Shown: piece after piece, positions 9,100-18,414 of the stretch
Position numbering within the stretch: position 1 is the stretch's first letter
Layout of the letters: each line of letters begins with the position of its first letter
Source of the DNA: Bacteroidota bacterium
Lineage (GTDB): Bacteria > Bacteroidota > Ignavibacteria > Ignavibacteriales > Ignavibacteriaceae
Assembly: GCA_021813585.1 (NCBI GenBank)
Contig: JAKAJV010000022.1
Coordinates: forward strand, 1-64,000
Length of the DNA stretch: 64,000 bases
Direction of reading: 5' to 3'
Position numbers and translations under genes: made by a program
The notes under the pieces: generated by a model
Told to the model about the DNA's origin: nothing
Seen by the model: the letters and a program-made list of their open reading frames with translations, nothing else
Databases searched by the model: none

Positions 9100-11139
9100 A
9101 TGATGAAAAGACTGCTAAAGCTGTTAACGGTAATGATCATTTTAATTTTAAATAACGCTGCCTCGGCACAAATATACCCGGGCGCTATTTCGCCGGACTC
9201 GTTGGTGGGAAATGTATATGGCAGTGTAAAAGACTCATCAACAGGCAAGCCGATTAAAGATGCTGAAATTTTTCTTTTTACTCAATCGCTTGAAAAAAGC
9301 TCAGCCGTCAATACAATTCTTACAAATAAAGGCAGATATAAACTACCAGATATAAACCTGGCAGTTAAGCACGCAGTTTCAAATTACAGCGGGGAATTTT
9401 TAATTAACTCTGTTAAAACTCCGTCTCCTTACAAGCCTTACACAATATTGGTTAAGGCTTCAGGCTACAATGATTTTATAATTAACCTGGTGCCGGTGCT
9501 GCCGGGTGCCGTAATGTCGCTTCAGATAAATTGTTCGCTTTCGAAGTACAGCGGCCAAGCTTTGTACTATGATGGAAATGAAAAGAATGGACCGTTCATC
9601 TACAGAGATGAACTAATCGCTAAGGAATACGGCAGTAAGGTTCCCGTAAAATCCAAGTATAAGAAAACCGAAGACCTGCAGTATTCAATTTACGCAACAA
9701 GGGAAGGTTTGGTTGGCTATAGCTGCGCTAACGGACATATAATTGTTTCTCACGATCACTTTGTTGCGCTGCCTTCGTTCCTTGTTCTAAACAAGAACGA
9801 CAAGACATATGACTTCCAGGTGAAGGTGACTTACGGTAACAAGTCTGTGATTGCACCCGTATGGGATGTTGGCCCGTGGAATGTTAAAGACGATTATTGG
9901 AATCCTGACAGCCTGCGTCAAATATATGCAACGCTGCACCACGGAGGAAAGCCCGGCCTTGGCGAGGGGGTTCCAGAGTCCCAGGCTGCCTACTATTCCA
10001 ATTACAACCAGGATTGGAGCGGAGACTTTAACGGAAGCGGTAGTGATTATTACAAGGTTAAGCTTCCCGCAGGAATTGATTTGGCCGACGGTACGTTTTG
10101 GGACGATTTGAATTTGCCGGACAACGGCTGGGTGCAGGTAAATTACTTGTGGAGACCGGGCGTTAGCTTAGGTGATACCGTAAAGGCCTTAAGCCTGGCT
10201 CCCGTTGAAGTAACTCCCGGCGGAGCTAGCGCCGGCCAGGAACAGGCGGGAAGTACCGGTGTAATTGTTGACGGACCTAAAGCCGGATATTACTCGGGTA
10301 CATATTATATCTGGTGGAAGATTTACTGGAGCGACGGCTTAAGCGGCTGGACGTTTGAGAAAGTTCTGCAGAGAATAAAATCTAATTATGTTAACATAGC
10401 CTTTAACACTGAGCCGGCCGGACTGGCTGTAACTATTGACGGTAATTCATACACTACTCCATATACATACTCAACTGCAGCAGATTCTGCTCATACAATT
10501 TCTGCAGCGGCTCAAGCTACGGGAAATACAAGATACAACTGGAGCACCTGGAGCGATATGGGACAAAATCCTCACAAGATTTTTCCGTATACGGATAAAA
10601 CCTATACCGCATATTTTTCAATCCAGTACCAATTAAAGTTAATTTCTAATCCGCCGAGTGGAGGATATTTCAGCTCATTGGCGGTGATCTGGCTTAATCC
10701 CGGCGAAACTTTCTCAATTGCAGCAGTAGCAAACGACGGCTATAATTTTACGGGATGGACGGGAGATACTACAAGCTCAAACAGTACTATAACTGTAAAA
10801 GTGTGGAAGCCGATGCAGCTTACCGCAAATTTTAGCCCGGCTACTGCAGTAAGCGGCAGCGGAAACGGACTTCCTAAGAATTATTACCTTTATCAGAATT
10901 ATCCGAATCCGTTTAATCCTAGCACAATAATATATTATCAAATCCCTTCAAGCAGCATGGTAACGCTGACGGTATACGATATTCTCGGAAGGAAAGTGGA
11001 AGCTCTCGTAAACGAAATGGAGCCGGCAGGGAAATATTCAGTTAATTTCGATGCGAGTAAATTTACGAGCGGTGTATATTTTTACCGGCTTAGAGCGGGC
11101 AATTATTTGGAAAATAAAAAGATGATTCTGTCAAAATAA
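9100..11139 (+). CDS. Secreted multidomain protein with T9SS sorting domain
   Basis: 679 residues. Signal peptide (about 1-23, ending SAQ); a carboxypeptidase-regulatory-like domain (about 35-145, GSVKDSSTGKPIKDAEI); a region around 200-260 with HDHFVALPS and VWDVGPWN that looks like a double-psi barrel; repetitive beta domains near 430-580 (GYNFTGWTGD, typical of bacterial surface repeats); and a C-terminal sorting domain starting YLYQNYPNPFNPST and ending FYRLRAG. The last is recognised by the type IX secretion system, so the protein should be released or anchored on the cell surface. The double-psi assignment is tentative; carbohydrate or wall binding is a guess. This is the best taxonomic marker in the window. 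Confidence 0.85.
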   Translation: MMKRLLKLLTVMIILILNNAASAQIYPGAISPDSLVGNVYGSVKDSSTGKPIKDAEIFLFTQSLEKSSAVNTILTNKGRYKLPDINLAVKHAVSNYSGEFLINSVKTPSPYKPYTILVKASGYNDFIINLVPVLPGAVMSLQINCSLSKYSGQALYYDGNEKNGPFIYRDELIAKEYGSKVPVKSKYKKTEDLQYSIYATREGLVGYSCANGHIIVSHDHFVALPSFLVLNKNDKTYDFQVKVTYGNKSVIAPVWDVGPWNVKDDYWNPDSLRQIYATLHHGGKPGLGEGVPESQAAYYSNYNQDWSGDFNGSGSDYYKVKLPAGIDLADGTFWDDLNLPDNGWVQVNYLWRPGVSLGDTVKALSLAPVEVTPGGASAGQEQAGSTGVIVDGPKAGYYSGTYYIWWKIYWSDGLSGWTFEKVLQRIKSNYVNIAFNTEPAGLAVTIDGNSYTTPYTYSTAADSAHTISAAAQATGNTRYNWSTWSDMGQNPHKIFPYTDKTYTAYFSIQYQLKLISNPPSGGYFSSLAVIWLNPGETFSIAAVANDGYNFTGWTGDTTSSNSTITVKVWKPMQLTANFSPATAVSGSGNGLPKNYYLYQNYPNPFNPSTIIYYQIPSSSMVTLTVYDILGRKVEALVNEMEPAGKYSVNFDASKFTSGVYFYRLRAGNYLENKKMILSK

Positions 11140-11232
11140 ATTTTGTAATTAAGGAAGTATCCGCTTATTTAAGAACATTTGCTGTTGGTATCTTGAGGTT
11201 AGTTACTGAAATAAATTTTATGTGAGTAGGGT

Positions 11233-12276
11233 TTATTTTACCGCTAATGAGTGCTTAACCGGACTGAAGAATTCATTCAGCGATTGTATAATGTTCTCGG
11301 CAAGGAATTCGAACTGCCCGCTAAAAGTGCAAATATGCGGGTCGCCCGGACAGATTTGACCGCAGTAGTTCTTTTGCGGCTGAATAATTTTATGCGGATT
11401 GCCTAACGGACCCCAAAGTTTGGGAGAACATGCCGTTAAATTGCAGAACATTGAAATTGTTTTAACTCCAAGTGCAGCGGCTATATGCATGGGCCCCGTG
11501 CTTGAGGATATTAGGCAATCCAAGGAGGCAAAGTTTATAATCGAGTTGCGCAGGCTGGAAGAAATATTAGGGTACTCCACGCCTTCCAAATTTTTAAGCT
11601 TCGGAGGAATATTATTATCTGTTATGACAATCTTATAATTTTTATTCCTCCTTAATTTGTTTATTAAGTTTAAATAGTCGCTGCCTATTAAGTTAGGCGC
11701 CGAGTTGCCGCTTGAAATGTTTAGCCCGATAACATGTTTACTTCCTGCCGACCACCCCAGCTTTATCTTTTCAACATCGTCTTTTTCAGCATCCGATAAA
11801 TGAATCTCGGTCGAAATATCTTTAGCATTTATTCCTATTTTTCTTGCCTGATCCATTGAATAATCGGCTTCATGACGCAGCGGATTGTATTTATGCCTGT
11901 CCACGCTTTTTACAAAAGTTATAAACTGAAAGAATTTCTTCCCGACTCCTATCCTGTACCTTATGCCCGAGAAGAAAAGAAGGTAATTAATTTTTTTGGT
12001 AGGCAGCAGCATAAAAGCGTGGGTAAATTTATATCTGCGTATTTTTTTTACGCTTCTGAAAAATTCCTTTATCCCTTCCCATTCCAGGTCTTCTATTGGA
12101 ATTATTTCGTCGACGTATGGATTGTTAATAAAAATATCTTTCGAGTAGTTTTTTACAAGAACCGCAACAAAAGCATCCGGCCATTTCTTTTTTACCTCTC
12201 TCGGAATAGGAGTACTTACAATAACGTCTCCTATTCTGTCCTGGCGGACTATTAAAATTCTTTTCTGTATCATCAA
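11233..12276 (-). CDS. Glycosyltransferase family 9 (heptosyltransferase-like)
   Basis: 347 residues on the minus strand, the only clear minus-strand gene. The start RILIVRQDRIGDVIVSTPIP is the classic N-terminal motif of family 9 (ADP-heptose:LPS heptosyltransferase) enzymes. The C-terminal Rossmann half has SSSTGPMHIAAALGVKTISMF, the sugar-nucleotide pocket. It probably adds a sugar to lipopolysaccharide core or another surface glycan. It converges with the T9SS gene and is divergent from the membrane protein at 12427. The donor sugar is unknown. Confidence 0.85.
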   Translation of the reverse strand: MMIQKRILIVRQDRIGDVIVSTPIPREVKKKWPDAFVAVLVKNYSKDIFINNPYVDEIIPIEDLEWEGIKEFFRSVKKIRRYKFTHAFMLLPTKKINYLLFFSGIRYRIGVGKKFFQFITFVKSVDRHKYNPLRHEADYSMDQARKIGINAKDISTEIHLSDAEKDDVEKIKLGWSAGSKHVIGLNISSGNSAPNLIGSDYLNLINKLRRNKNYKIVITDNNIPPKLKNLEGVEYPNISSSLRNSIINFASLDCLISSSTGPMHIAAALGVKTISMFCNLTACSPKLWGPLGNPHKIIQPQKNYCGQICPGDPHICTFSGQFEFLAENIIQSLNEFFSPVKHSLAVK

Positions 12277-12426
12277 TCCAATACAATCATCAAAACTTTT
12301 TATTAGACTTAATTATTGAATTCCTGGTTTAAAGAAATTGAAAAATAATTGTGCAAGTGATGTTTAAAATTTTTATCTTAGAAAAGATTTTTCCGATGAA
12401 TTGTTATAACCGGGGTTATTAAACGG

Positions 12427-12924
12427 GTGAATATGGTCTTATTATTTGTTCAAAGCCAGTGTGAAATTAATTTGTCTGCACTTAAAGTTGCCGGACAGTT
12501 TTCCGGAGGATTCTTTTCCGGGATATTGGGCGCCGCTGTGGTAAATTTTCACCCGGTAACCGCAGGTCTCGGATGGATATTGGGCTCTTCTGCCGGCGTT
12601 TATTTAATCGGAAATTTTAGCGGCGGTAAAGGCAACTACTGGTGGACGGTTATTTCCGGCGCAGCGCCTTTGATTTTTTTTATTATTCCGTTAGATCAAA
12701 CTAATGATAGCTTTTCAACAGGCGCGGTTGTTTTGGGTGCTGCAGTAATAACTCTCGTTACCGAGATAGCCGGTTATTATTTAACCAAGCCTTTTGAAAG
12801 ACAAAATGAAAATTTCGGCATGGAAAATTTATTTTTGCCAATCAAGCAGAATGAATCTGGATATAACTTAAGACACGGCTGCCCGGCCGATGTATCGTTA
12901 AACTTACTTCATATAAATTTTTAA
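12427..12924 (+). CDS. Small glycine-rich membrane protein, unknown
   Basis: 165 residues with three or four hydrophobic segments (about 20-40, 43-62, 75-90, 100-120) rich in glycine and alanine, then a polar tail. No recognised family. The start is GTG at 12427 or ATG at 12433. It ends 16 bases before the M16 peptidase pair and may be transcribed with it. Glycine-zipper-like helices suggest oligomerisation in the membrane, but this is only inferred. Confidence 0.55.
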   Translation: MNMVLLFVQSQCEINLSALKVAGQFSGGFFSGILGAAVVNFHPVTAGLGWILGSSAGVYLIGNFSGGKGNYWWTVISGAAPLIFFIIPLDQTNDSFSTGAVVLGAAVITLVTEIAGYYLTKPFERQNENFGMENLFLPIKQNESGYNLRHGCPADVSLNLLHINF

Positions 12925-12940
12925 TAACAATAAAAGAGGG

Positions 12941-14314
12941 ATGGACATGAAAGCAGTTATTATTTTATTCTTAAGTTACTGCATTGCTCTGCAAGCCCAG
13001 TTGAAACAGATAAGCGTTCCATACACAAGGTACATACTACCGAACGGATTAAACGTAATCCTTCATGAAGATCATACAACACCGACGCTAACGGTTAATA
13101 TGTGGTACCACGTAGGTTCCGGATATGAGAAAGCGGGACGCACCGGCTTTGCACATTTATTCGAGCACTTAATGTTTATGGGCTCGGGCCATGTGCCGCA
13201 GGGGCAATTCGATAAATTACTTGAAGCCGCCGGAGGTGATAATAATGGTTCAACAAATACGGATAGGACAAATTATTTTGAGGATGTTCCCTCCAATGCT
13301 CTTGAACTTGCGCTTTACCTGGATTCCGATAGAATGGGATTTTTACTGGGTGCCATGTCGCCTAAAAGTGTAGATGCACAAAGAGACGTTGTTAAAAACG
13401 AAAGAAGGCAGAGCTACGAAAACCGTCCTTACGGACTTGCGTGGGAAAATATCTACAAAAATTTATATCCCGAAGGTCATCCTTACAACTGGACAACTAT
13501 TGGTTCAATGACCGACCTGAGTGCAGCATCTTATGAAGATGTAGTAGATTTTTTTAAAACATATTATACTCCCAACAACGCAAGCCTTTGCATTGCCGGT
13601 GATATAAATCCTGAAAAGACGCTTGAGCTGGTAAAGAAATGGTACGGCGGAATTCCGGCAGGTAAACCCGCACCGCCTATCGAGCCCCCGGCTGCAAAAC
13701 TTACTAAGGAAAAAGTAATAGTTCTGGAAGATAAAGTTCAGCTGCCGCGTTTGTATATGGCGTGGATTACCCCGGCGAGATTTGCCCCCGGGGATGCAGA
13801 AATGGATGTGCTTTCAAATATTTTTTCCAATGGAAAAAATTCAAGGCTCTATAAACGGCTGGTTTATGATCTGCAGATTGCGCAGGACGTGAATGCATTT
13901 CAAAACTCGAATAAGCTTTCTTCCGAGTTTATGATAATTGCAACTGCCAGAGCCGGGCATAACCTTGAGGAAATTAAAAAAATAATTCAAGAGGAAATCG
14001 ATAAGATTAAAAGTCAGCCGCCGTCGGATAGGGAAGTACAGCAGGCTGTTAATCAATTTGAAGCAGGCTATCTTGATGCTATGGAAAGATGCGGCAGCTT
14101 TGGAGGGAAAGCCGACCTGCTGAACTCCTATTATTATTATACAGGCAATCCGGATTATTTTAACGAGGATATTTCGAGATATAAAGAATTAAGCCCGGGG
14201 GATATCCGTGCAATGGCTCAAACATATTTGCCGGACAACGGCCGGGTGGTTCTAAGCATCGTTCCGAAAGGCAAGCTGAATCTTGCAGTTAATCCTAAAG
14301 AGGAGGGTAAATAA
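12941..14314 (+). CDS. M16 zinc peptidase, catalytic subunit
   Basis: 457 residues with a signal peptide (about 1-20, ending LQA). The inverted zinc motif HLFEHLMF (HxxEH) lies near residue 73, followed by the NDRTNYFE-like stretch and the distal glutamate in NERR(Q) near 150. These define the active chain of pitrilysin/MPP-type peptidases. The next gene encodes the partner lacking the zinc motif, the usual heterodimer in Bacteroidota. Expected to act in the periplasm or outer envelope on peptides. Confidence 0.9.
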   Translation: MDMKAVIILFLSYCIALQAQLKQISVPYTRYILPNGLNVILHEDHTTPTLTVNMWYHVGSGYEKAGRTGFAHLFEHLMFMGSGHVPQGQFDKLLEAAGGDNNGSTNTDRTNYFEDVPSNALELALYLDSDRMGFLLGAMSPKSVDAQRDVVKNERRQSYENRPYGLAWENIYKNLYPEGHPYNWTTIGSMTDLSAASYEDVVDFFKTYYTPNNASLCIAGDINPEKTLELVKKWYGGIPAGKPAPPIEPPAAKLTKEKVIVLEDKVQLPRLYMAWITPARFAPGDAEMDVLSNIFSNGKNSRLYKRLVYDLQIAQDVNAFQNSNKLSSEFMIIATARAGHNLEEIKKIIQEEIDKIKSQPPSDREVQQAVNQFEAGYLDAMERCGSFGGKADLLNSYYYYTGNPDYFNEDISRYKELSPGDIRAMAQTYLPDNGRVVLSIVPKGKLNLAVNPKEEGK

Positions 14315-14315
14315 A

Positions 14316-15770
14316 ATGAAACGAGAAATAATATTTTTAAGCGCAGTAATCTTAACTTTCATTCTTGCCGGCAGGATAAATTCTCAGGTAGTTAATAGAA
14401 ATCAGCCGCCATTGCTGCCTCCGCCGTCGGCACTAAACCTTCCGGCAATTCAGCAGTTTGTGCTTTCTAACGGACTGAAAGTATATTTGATGGAAAAGCA
14501 TGAAGTGCCGGTTGTTCAACTAAACGTTGTTGTAAAAGCAGGAATTGCTGATGACCCGGCCGGGAAAGACGGTGCTGCAAGCATGACTGCGGCAATGCTT
14601 ACCGAAGGTGCAGCCGGTAAGAGCTCGCTGGAAATAGCCGATGCGATAGATTTTCTGGGCGCACGAATTTACGCCGGCCCCGGCTATAATTATACGGATA
14701 TTGCACTGCATACTCCTCTTTCCAAATTTAATGATGCGCTTCGCCTGCTTGCCGATATTGTGCTTCGTCCGGATTTTCCCGCTAACGAGCTTAACAGGAA
14801 AAAGAAGGAAAGACTGACTAACATAATGCAATGGCACGACCAGCCTACGGCTATTGCCGGCATTGCCTTTAACAAACTTCTCTTCGGCAGCAATTACGCT
14901 TACGGAAAACCGGCAATAGGCAGTGAAGAAACAATTAAAGGATTTATTCCTTCAGATTTGAAAAATTTTTACGATAAGTATTTCAATTCGACTAATTCAT
15001 TCATCGTGGCTGTTGGAGATATTGATAAGGACAATTTGAAGAAAGATCTGGAAAGGGAATTCGGCGGATGGAAAACGGGAGAGGCTAATAACAATAAACT
15101 GCATGACGCACCACAAGTAGAGAAAACAACTGTATACCTAATTGATAAGCCGGCCGCTCCTCAGTCAGTAATATACATCGGGCGGATCGGCCTTCCGAGA
15201 ATAACTCCGGATTATAATGCAGTCTACGTAATGAACACAATTCTGGGAGGTTCATTTTCATCAAGGATTAACCAGAACCTAAGAGAGAAGAACGGATTTA
15301 CTTACGGTGCTTCATCTAATTTTAGCTTTAGAGTAGCCGCCGGTGCTTTTACTGCTTCTTCTTCGGTTCAGTCCGAAGTAACGGATAAAGCACTATCGGA
15401 GTTCTTTAAAGAATTAAACGGCATCAGGGAACCTGTTTCTGCTGATGAATTAGAGCGTGCTAAAAATTATGTCGCGTTGGGATATCCGGGAAATTTTCAG
15501 ACGGTAAGAAATATTGCGGCACAGCTTGAAGAAAAAATCGAGTTTAATTTGTCGGATGATTATTTCAATAAATATATTTCGAATATTCTATCCGTTTCCA
15601 ATCAGGAGATTAATACAGCGGCTCAAAAATATATCGAGCCGGGTAAGATGATAGTCGTAGTCGTCGGCGATAAAAATAAAATTGAAGACGGTATAAAGAA
15701 GTTGAATCTAGGTGAATTAAAAAACTTGTCGATTGAGGATGTCCTCGGCAAAATTCCCCAAATAGACTGA
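14316..15770 (+). CDS. M16-family peptidase, non-catalytic subunit
   Basis: About 484 residues with a signal peptide (ending about residue 24, RINSQ). The zinc site is degenerate: MLTEGAAGKSS replaces HxxEH. The C-terminal half keeps the substrate-binding LREKNGFTYGASS motif (the R/Y pair). It should pair with the catalytic chain encoded directly upstream. ATG at 14316 sits 9 bases after AGGAGG; a start at 14283 would overlap the upstream gene and lack a signal peptide at the N terminus. Confidence 0.88.
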   Translation: MKREIIFLSAVILTFILAGRINSQVVNRNQPPLLPPPSALNLPAIQQFVLSNGLKVYLMEKHEVPVVQLNVVVKAGIADDPAGKDGAASMTAAMLTEGAAGKSSLEIADAIDFLGARIYAGPGYNYTDIALHTPLSKFNDALRLLADIVLRPDFPANELNRKKKERLTNIMQWHDQPTAIAGIAFNKLLFGSNYAYGKPAIGSEETIKGFIPSDLKNFYDKYFNSTNSFIVAVGDIDKDNLKKDLEREFGGWKTGEANNNKLHDAPQVEKTTVYLIDKPAAPQSVIYIGRIGLPRITPDYNAVYVMNTILGGSFSSRINQNLREKNGFTYGASSNFSFRVAAGAFTASSSVQSEVTDKALSEFFKELNGIREPVSADELERAKNYVALGYPGNFQTVRNIAAQLEEKIEFNLSDDYFNKYISNILSVSNQEINTAAQKYIEPGKMIVVVVGDKNKIEDGIKKLNLGELKNLSIEDVLGKIPQID

Positions 15771-15819
15771 TAGTTAAAGCTTAGCGGCTTATAAGAATTC
15801 ATTCTGTGCATGTAATTAT

Positions 15820-15862
15820 CGGATTCATGGTAAAGCATTATTAAAGCTTTACCATGTGTCCG
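15820..15862 (+). terminator. Strong hairpin after the M16 genes
   Basis: An 11-bp perfect stem, CATGGTAAAGC (15826-15836) with GCTTTACCATG (15846-15856), is extended by CGGA/TCCG outside a 2x2 internal loop. It lies about 50 bases after the stop codon and is the likely 3' end of the peptidase transcript, although the T run after it is weak. Confidence 0.5.
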
Positions 15863-16133
15863 GATGGAACTTTTATTAAGCGAAAAAATTCTTAACACAA
15901 ATTTTAATTTGCTTTAAATTTTATCAAAAGGACTTTTAAAAAGTTTACTGCCTTTTATAACAAGTTCATGTTGTCATCATTTCAATTATTCCGAAAGAAT
16001 TCTTGCAAAAATATATTCGTTTCTCTATATTTACACGCTCAAAAATGAAAGTTTAATGCAGATTTGACTTATTTCCGAGTAGTCAGGAAGTGAAATTTGC
16101 ATTTTGATCTTTGATAAAAGCTGAATGAATTTT

Positions 16134-16219
16134 GCCGGGGTGGCGGAATTGGTAGACGCACAGGACTTAAAATCCTGTGGGAATTTATTCCCGTGCCGGT
16201 TCGAGTCCGGCCCTCGGTA
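16134..16219 (+). tRNA. tRNA-Leu (UAA)
   Basis: An 86-base class II tRNA. Acceptor arm GCCGGGG (16134-16140) pairs with CCTCGGT (16212-16218), with G-U pairs at 1-72 and 5-68. The anticodon stem CAGGA/TCCTG encloses loop CTTAAAA (anticodon TAA). The variable arm is GGGAA-TTTA-TTCCC, as expected for Leu. The T arm is GCCGG-TTCGAGT-CCGGC. CCA is not encoded. Confidence 0.95.
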
Positions 16220-16223
16220 CTAG

Positions 16224-16309
16224 AATCAATTAAAAATGAAAAATTCAAAATTAAAAATTATAAAGAGCAAAAAGTTTTTGAATTTTGAATTTTTCATTTT
16301 TAATTGATT
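16224..16309. repeat. 29-bp perfect inverted repeat between two tRNA genes
   Basis: Arms 16224-16252 and 16281-16309 are exact reverse complements over 29 bases (AATCAATTAAAAATG... and ...CATTTTTAATTGATT), separated by 28 bases. The element fills nearly the whole gap between tRNA-Leu and tRNA-Val. The AT-rich unit resembles the repeat before dsrK (54231-54262). It may be a MITE-like insertion or act in tRNA processing. Confidence 0.8.
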
Positions 16310-16314
16310 TCCCT

Positions 16315-16388
16315 GGGCTCTTAGCTCAGTTGGTTAGAGCGTCTGCTTGACGTGCAGAAGGTCAAAGGTTCGAATCCTTTAGAGCCCA
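16315..16388 (+). tRNA. tRNA-Val (GAC)
   Basis: A 74-base tRNA. Acceptor GGGCTCT (16315-16321) pairs with AGAGCCC (16381-16387). Anticodon stem TCTGC/GCAGA encloses TTGACGT with anticodon GAC at 16349-16351. T arm is AAAGG-TTCGAAT-CCTTT. CCA is not fully encoded. It precedes thrS by 66 bases. Confidence 0.95.
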
Positions 16389-16453
16389 CAGAAATTTACG
16401 CTATAAGCATTTGATCGGACGTAGTTCCGATTTTTTTTATTAGGCAAAATAAT

Positions 16454-18403
16454 ATGGATAAAATTAAAATAACTTTCCCGGACGGCAATGTAAAAGAATT
16501 TGAGCAGGGAATTTCTGCCTTCAAAATTGCCGAATCAATTTCTCCCCGCCTTGTGGAAGAAACTCTTGCGGTTGAATTGAACGGGACGATAAAAGATTTA
16601 TACGCGCCGATAAACAGTGACGCCTCAATTCGCTTTTTAACTTTTGACGACGATAAAGGTAAAGAAGTTTACTGGCATTCCACGTCTCACTTGATGGCTC
16701 ATGCAATCCAGGATATTTATCCGGAGGCTAAGTTCGGTGTAGGCCCCGCAATTGAAAACGGCTTTTATTACGATATCGATATCAATTCCAAGCTGACCGA
16801 AGAAGATTTAAAAGCTATTGAAAATAAAATGCAGGAATTATCCAAGGCCAATAATTCTTTCTTAAGACAGGACCTATCAAAAAAAGAAGCAGTTAACTTT
16901 TTCGAAAATAAAGGCGACCAATATAAGCTTGAGATCCTTTCCGAGATTGATGAAAATTCGGTCGGGATAAGTCTGTATAAGGAAGGTACGTTTACCGATC
17001 TTTGCCGCGGCCCTCACCTGCCTTCTACTGGAAAAATAAAATATGTTAAGCTTCTAAATATATCCGGTTCATACTGGAAAGGCGACGAACACAACAAGCA
17101 GCTTCAACGGATATACGGTGTTTCGTTCCCTAAAAAGAAAATGCTCGAAGAATATCTTACCAGACTTGAAGAAGCTAAAAAACGCGACCATAGAAAGCTA
17201 GGCAAAGAATTGGAGCTTTTCTTAATTACGCAGAGCGTGGGCAGCGGGCTGCCTATTTGGCTACCCAAGGGAACCATTCTTAGAGAAACTCTTGAAAACT
17301 ACCTGCGCGAAGAGCAAAGGAAGCGCGGTTATCAGCCGGTTATTACTCCTCATATCGGCAATATAAATCTTTATAGGACCAGCGGTCATTATCCCTACTA
17401 TAAAGACAGCCAGTTTCCACCGCTTCAGCTTGAGGATGGTAAGGAGGAATATCTGCTTAAGCCGATGAACTGCCCGCATCATTTCCAGATTTATCTTTCG
17501 AAGCCGAGAAGCTACCGCGACCTGCCGATTAGATACGCCGAGTTTGGAACCGTTTACCGGTACGAGCAGTCGGGAGAATTGAACGGGCTTACTAGGGTTA
17601 GATGCTTTTCTGTAGACGACTCGCATATGTTCGTAAGAGACGATCAGCTGAAAGACGAAGTTTGTAATGTAATTGAATTGATCCAGGTTGTCTTCAACCA
17701 GATGGGCTTTAAGGAGTTTACCACACAGCTTTCGTTTAGAGATGACAACGCTGATAAGTACGGCGGCGATGTAGCGCTCTGGGAAAAAGCTCAAAGGGAA
17801 ATTAGAGAAGCCGCAGATAAGATGCATTTAACATATTATGTTGCAGAAGGCGAAGCGGCATTTTACGGTCCGAAGATCGACTTTATGGTTAAGGATGCAC
17901 TTGGCAGAAAGTGGCAGTTGGGAACTGTTCAAATAGACTATATTAGTCCGGAGAGGTTTAACCTGGAGTATACCGGCAGCGACGGCCAGAAGCACAGGCC
18001 GGTTGTTATTCACCGGGCGCCATTCGGCTCGCTGGAAAGATTCATCGGAGTTTTAATTGAGCATTATGCCGGTGAATTTCCCCTGTGGTTAGCCCCGGTG
18101 CAGGCGGCTATAGTACCTGTCTCTCAAAACTTTTTCGAATATGGAAAGAAAGTATTTGAAGAATTCAAGCAGAGAGGCGTTAGAGTAGAATTTGACGACC
18201 GGAATGAAAAGGTAGGATATAAAATTAGGGATTGGGAGACAAAAAAGGTTCCGTATATGGTAATTGTAGGTGAAAAAGAGCAGGATGCGGGTAATATTTC
18301 TGTAAGAAAACACAAAAAAGGTGATTTAGGTTCTTTGTCTTTATCCGAATTTATTGATAATATTAAAGAAGAAATTAATAAAAAATTGGCAACAACAAAC
18401 TAG
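16454..18403 (+). CDS. thrS: Threonyl-tRNA synthetase
   Basis: 649 residues, the normal length. TGS domain (about 1-62), editing domain with HSTSHLMAHA near 75, class II catalytic core with LKPMNCPHHFQIY (motif region near 335-347), VYRYEQSGELNGLTRVR (motif 2) and IHRAPFGSLERFIGVLIEH (motif 3), and the anticodon-binding domain (about 545-645). Charges tRNA-Thr in the cytoplasm. The thrS-infC-rpmI-rplT-pheST order is a widespread conserved cluster. Confidence 0.98.
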   Translation: MDKIKITFPDGNVKEFEQGISAFKIAESISPRLVEETLAVELNGTIKDLYAPINSDASIRFLTFDDDKGKEVYWHSTSHLMAHAIQDIYPEAKFGVGPAIENGFYYDIDINSKLTEEDLKAIENKMQELSKANNSFLRQDLSKKEAVNFFENKGDQYKLEILSEIDENSVGISLYKEGTFTDLCRGPHLPSTGKIKYVKLLNISGSYWKGDEHNKQLQRIYGVSFPKKKMLEEYLTRLEEAKKRDHRKLGKELELFLITQSVGSGLPIWLPKGTILRETLENYLREEQRKRGYQPVITPHIGNINLYRTSGHYPYYKDSQFPPLQLEDGKEEYLLKPMNCPHHFQIYLSKPRSYRDLPIRYAEFGTVYRYEQSGELNGLTRVRCFSVDDSHMFVRDDQLKDEVCNVIELIQVVFNQMGFKEFTTQLSFRDDNADKYGGDVALWEKAQREIREAADKMHLTYYVAEGEAAFYGPKIDFMVKDALGRKWQLGTVQIDYISPERFNLEYTGSDGQKHRPVVIHRAPFGSLERFIGVLIEHYAGEFPLWLAPVQAAIVPVSQNFFEYGKKVFEEFKQRGVRVEFDDRNEKVGYKIRDWETKKVPYMVIVGEKEQDAGNISVRKHKKGDLGSLSLSEFIDNIKEEINKKLATTN

Positions 18404-18414
18404 TGAGGTAATCA

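Noticed and set aside
16521-18313. Several minus-strand frames within thrS
   Set aside because: Shadows of a highly conserved gene; none has a plausible start or domain.
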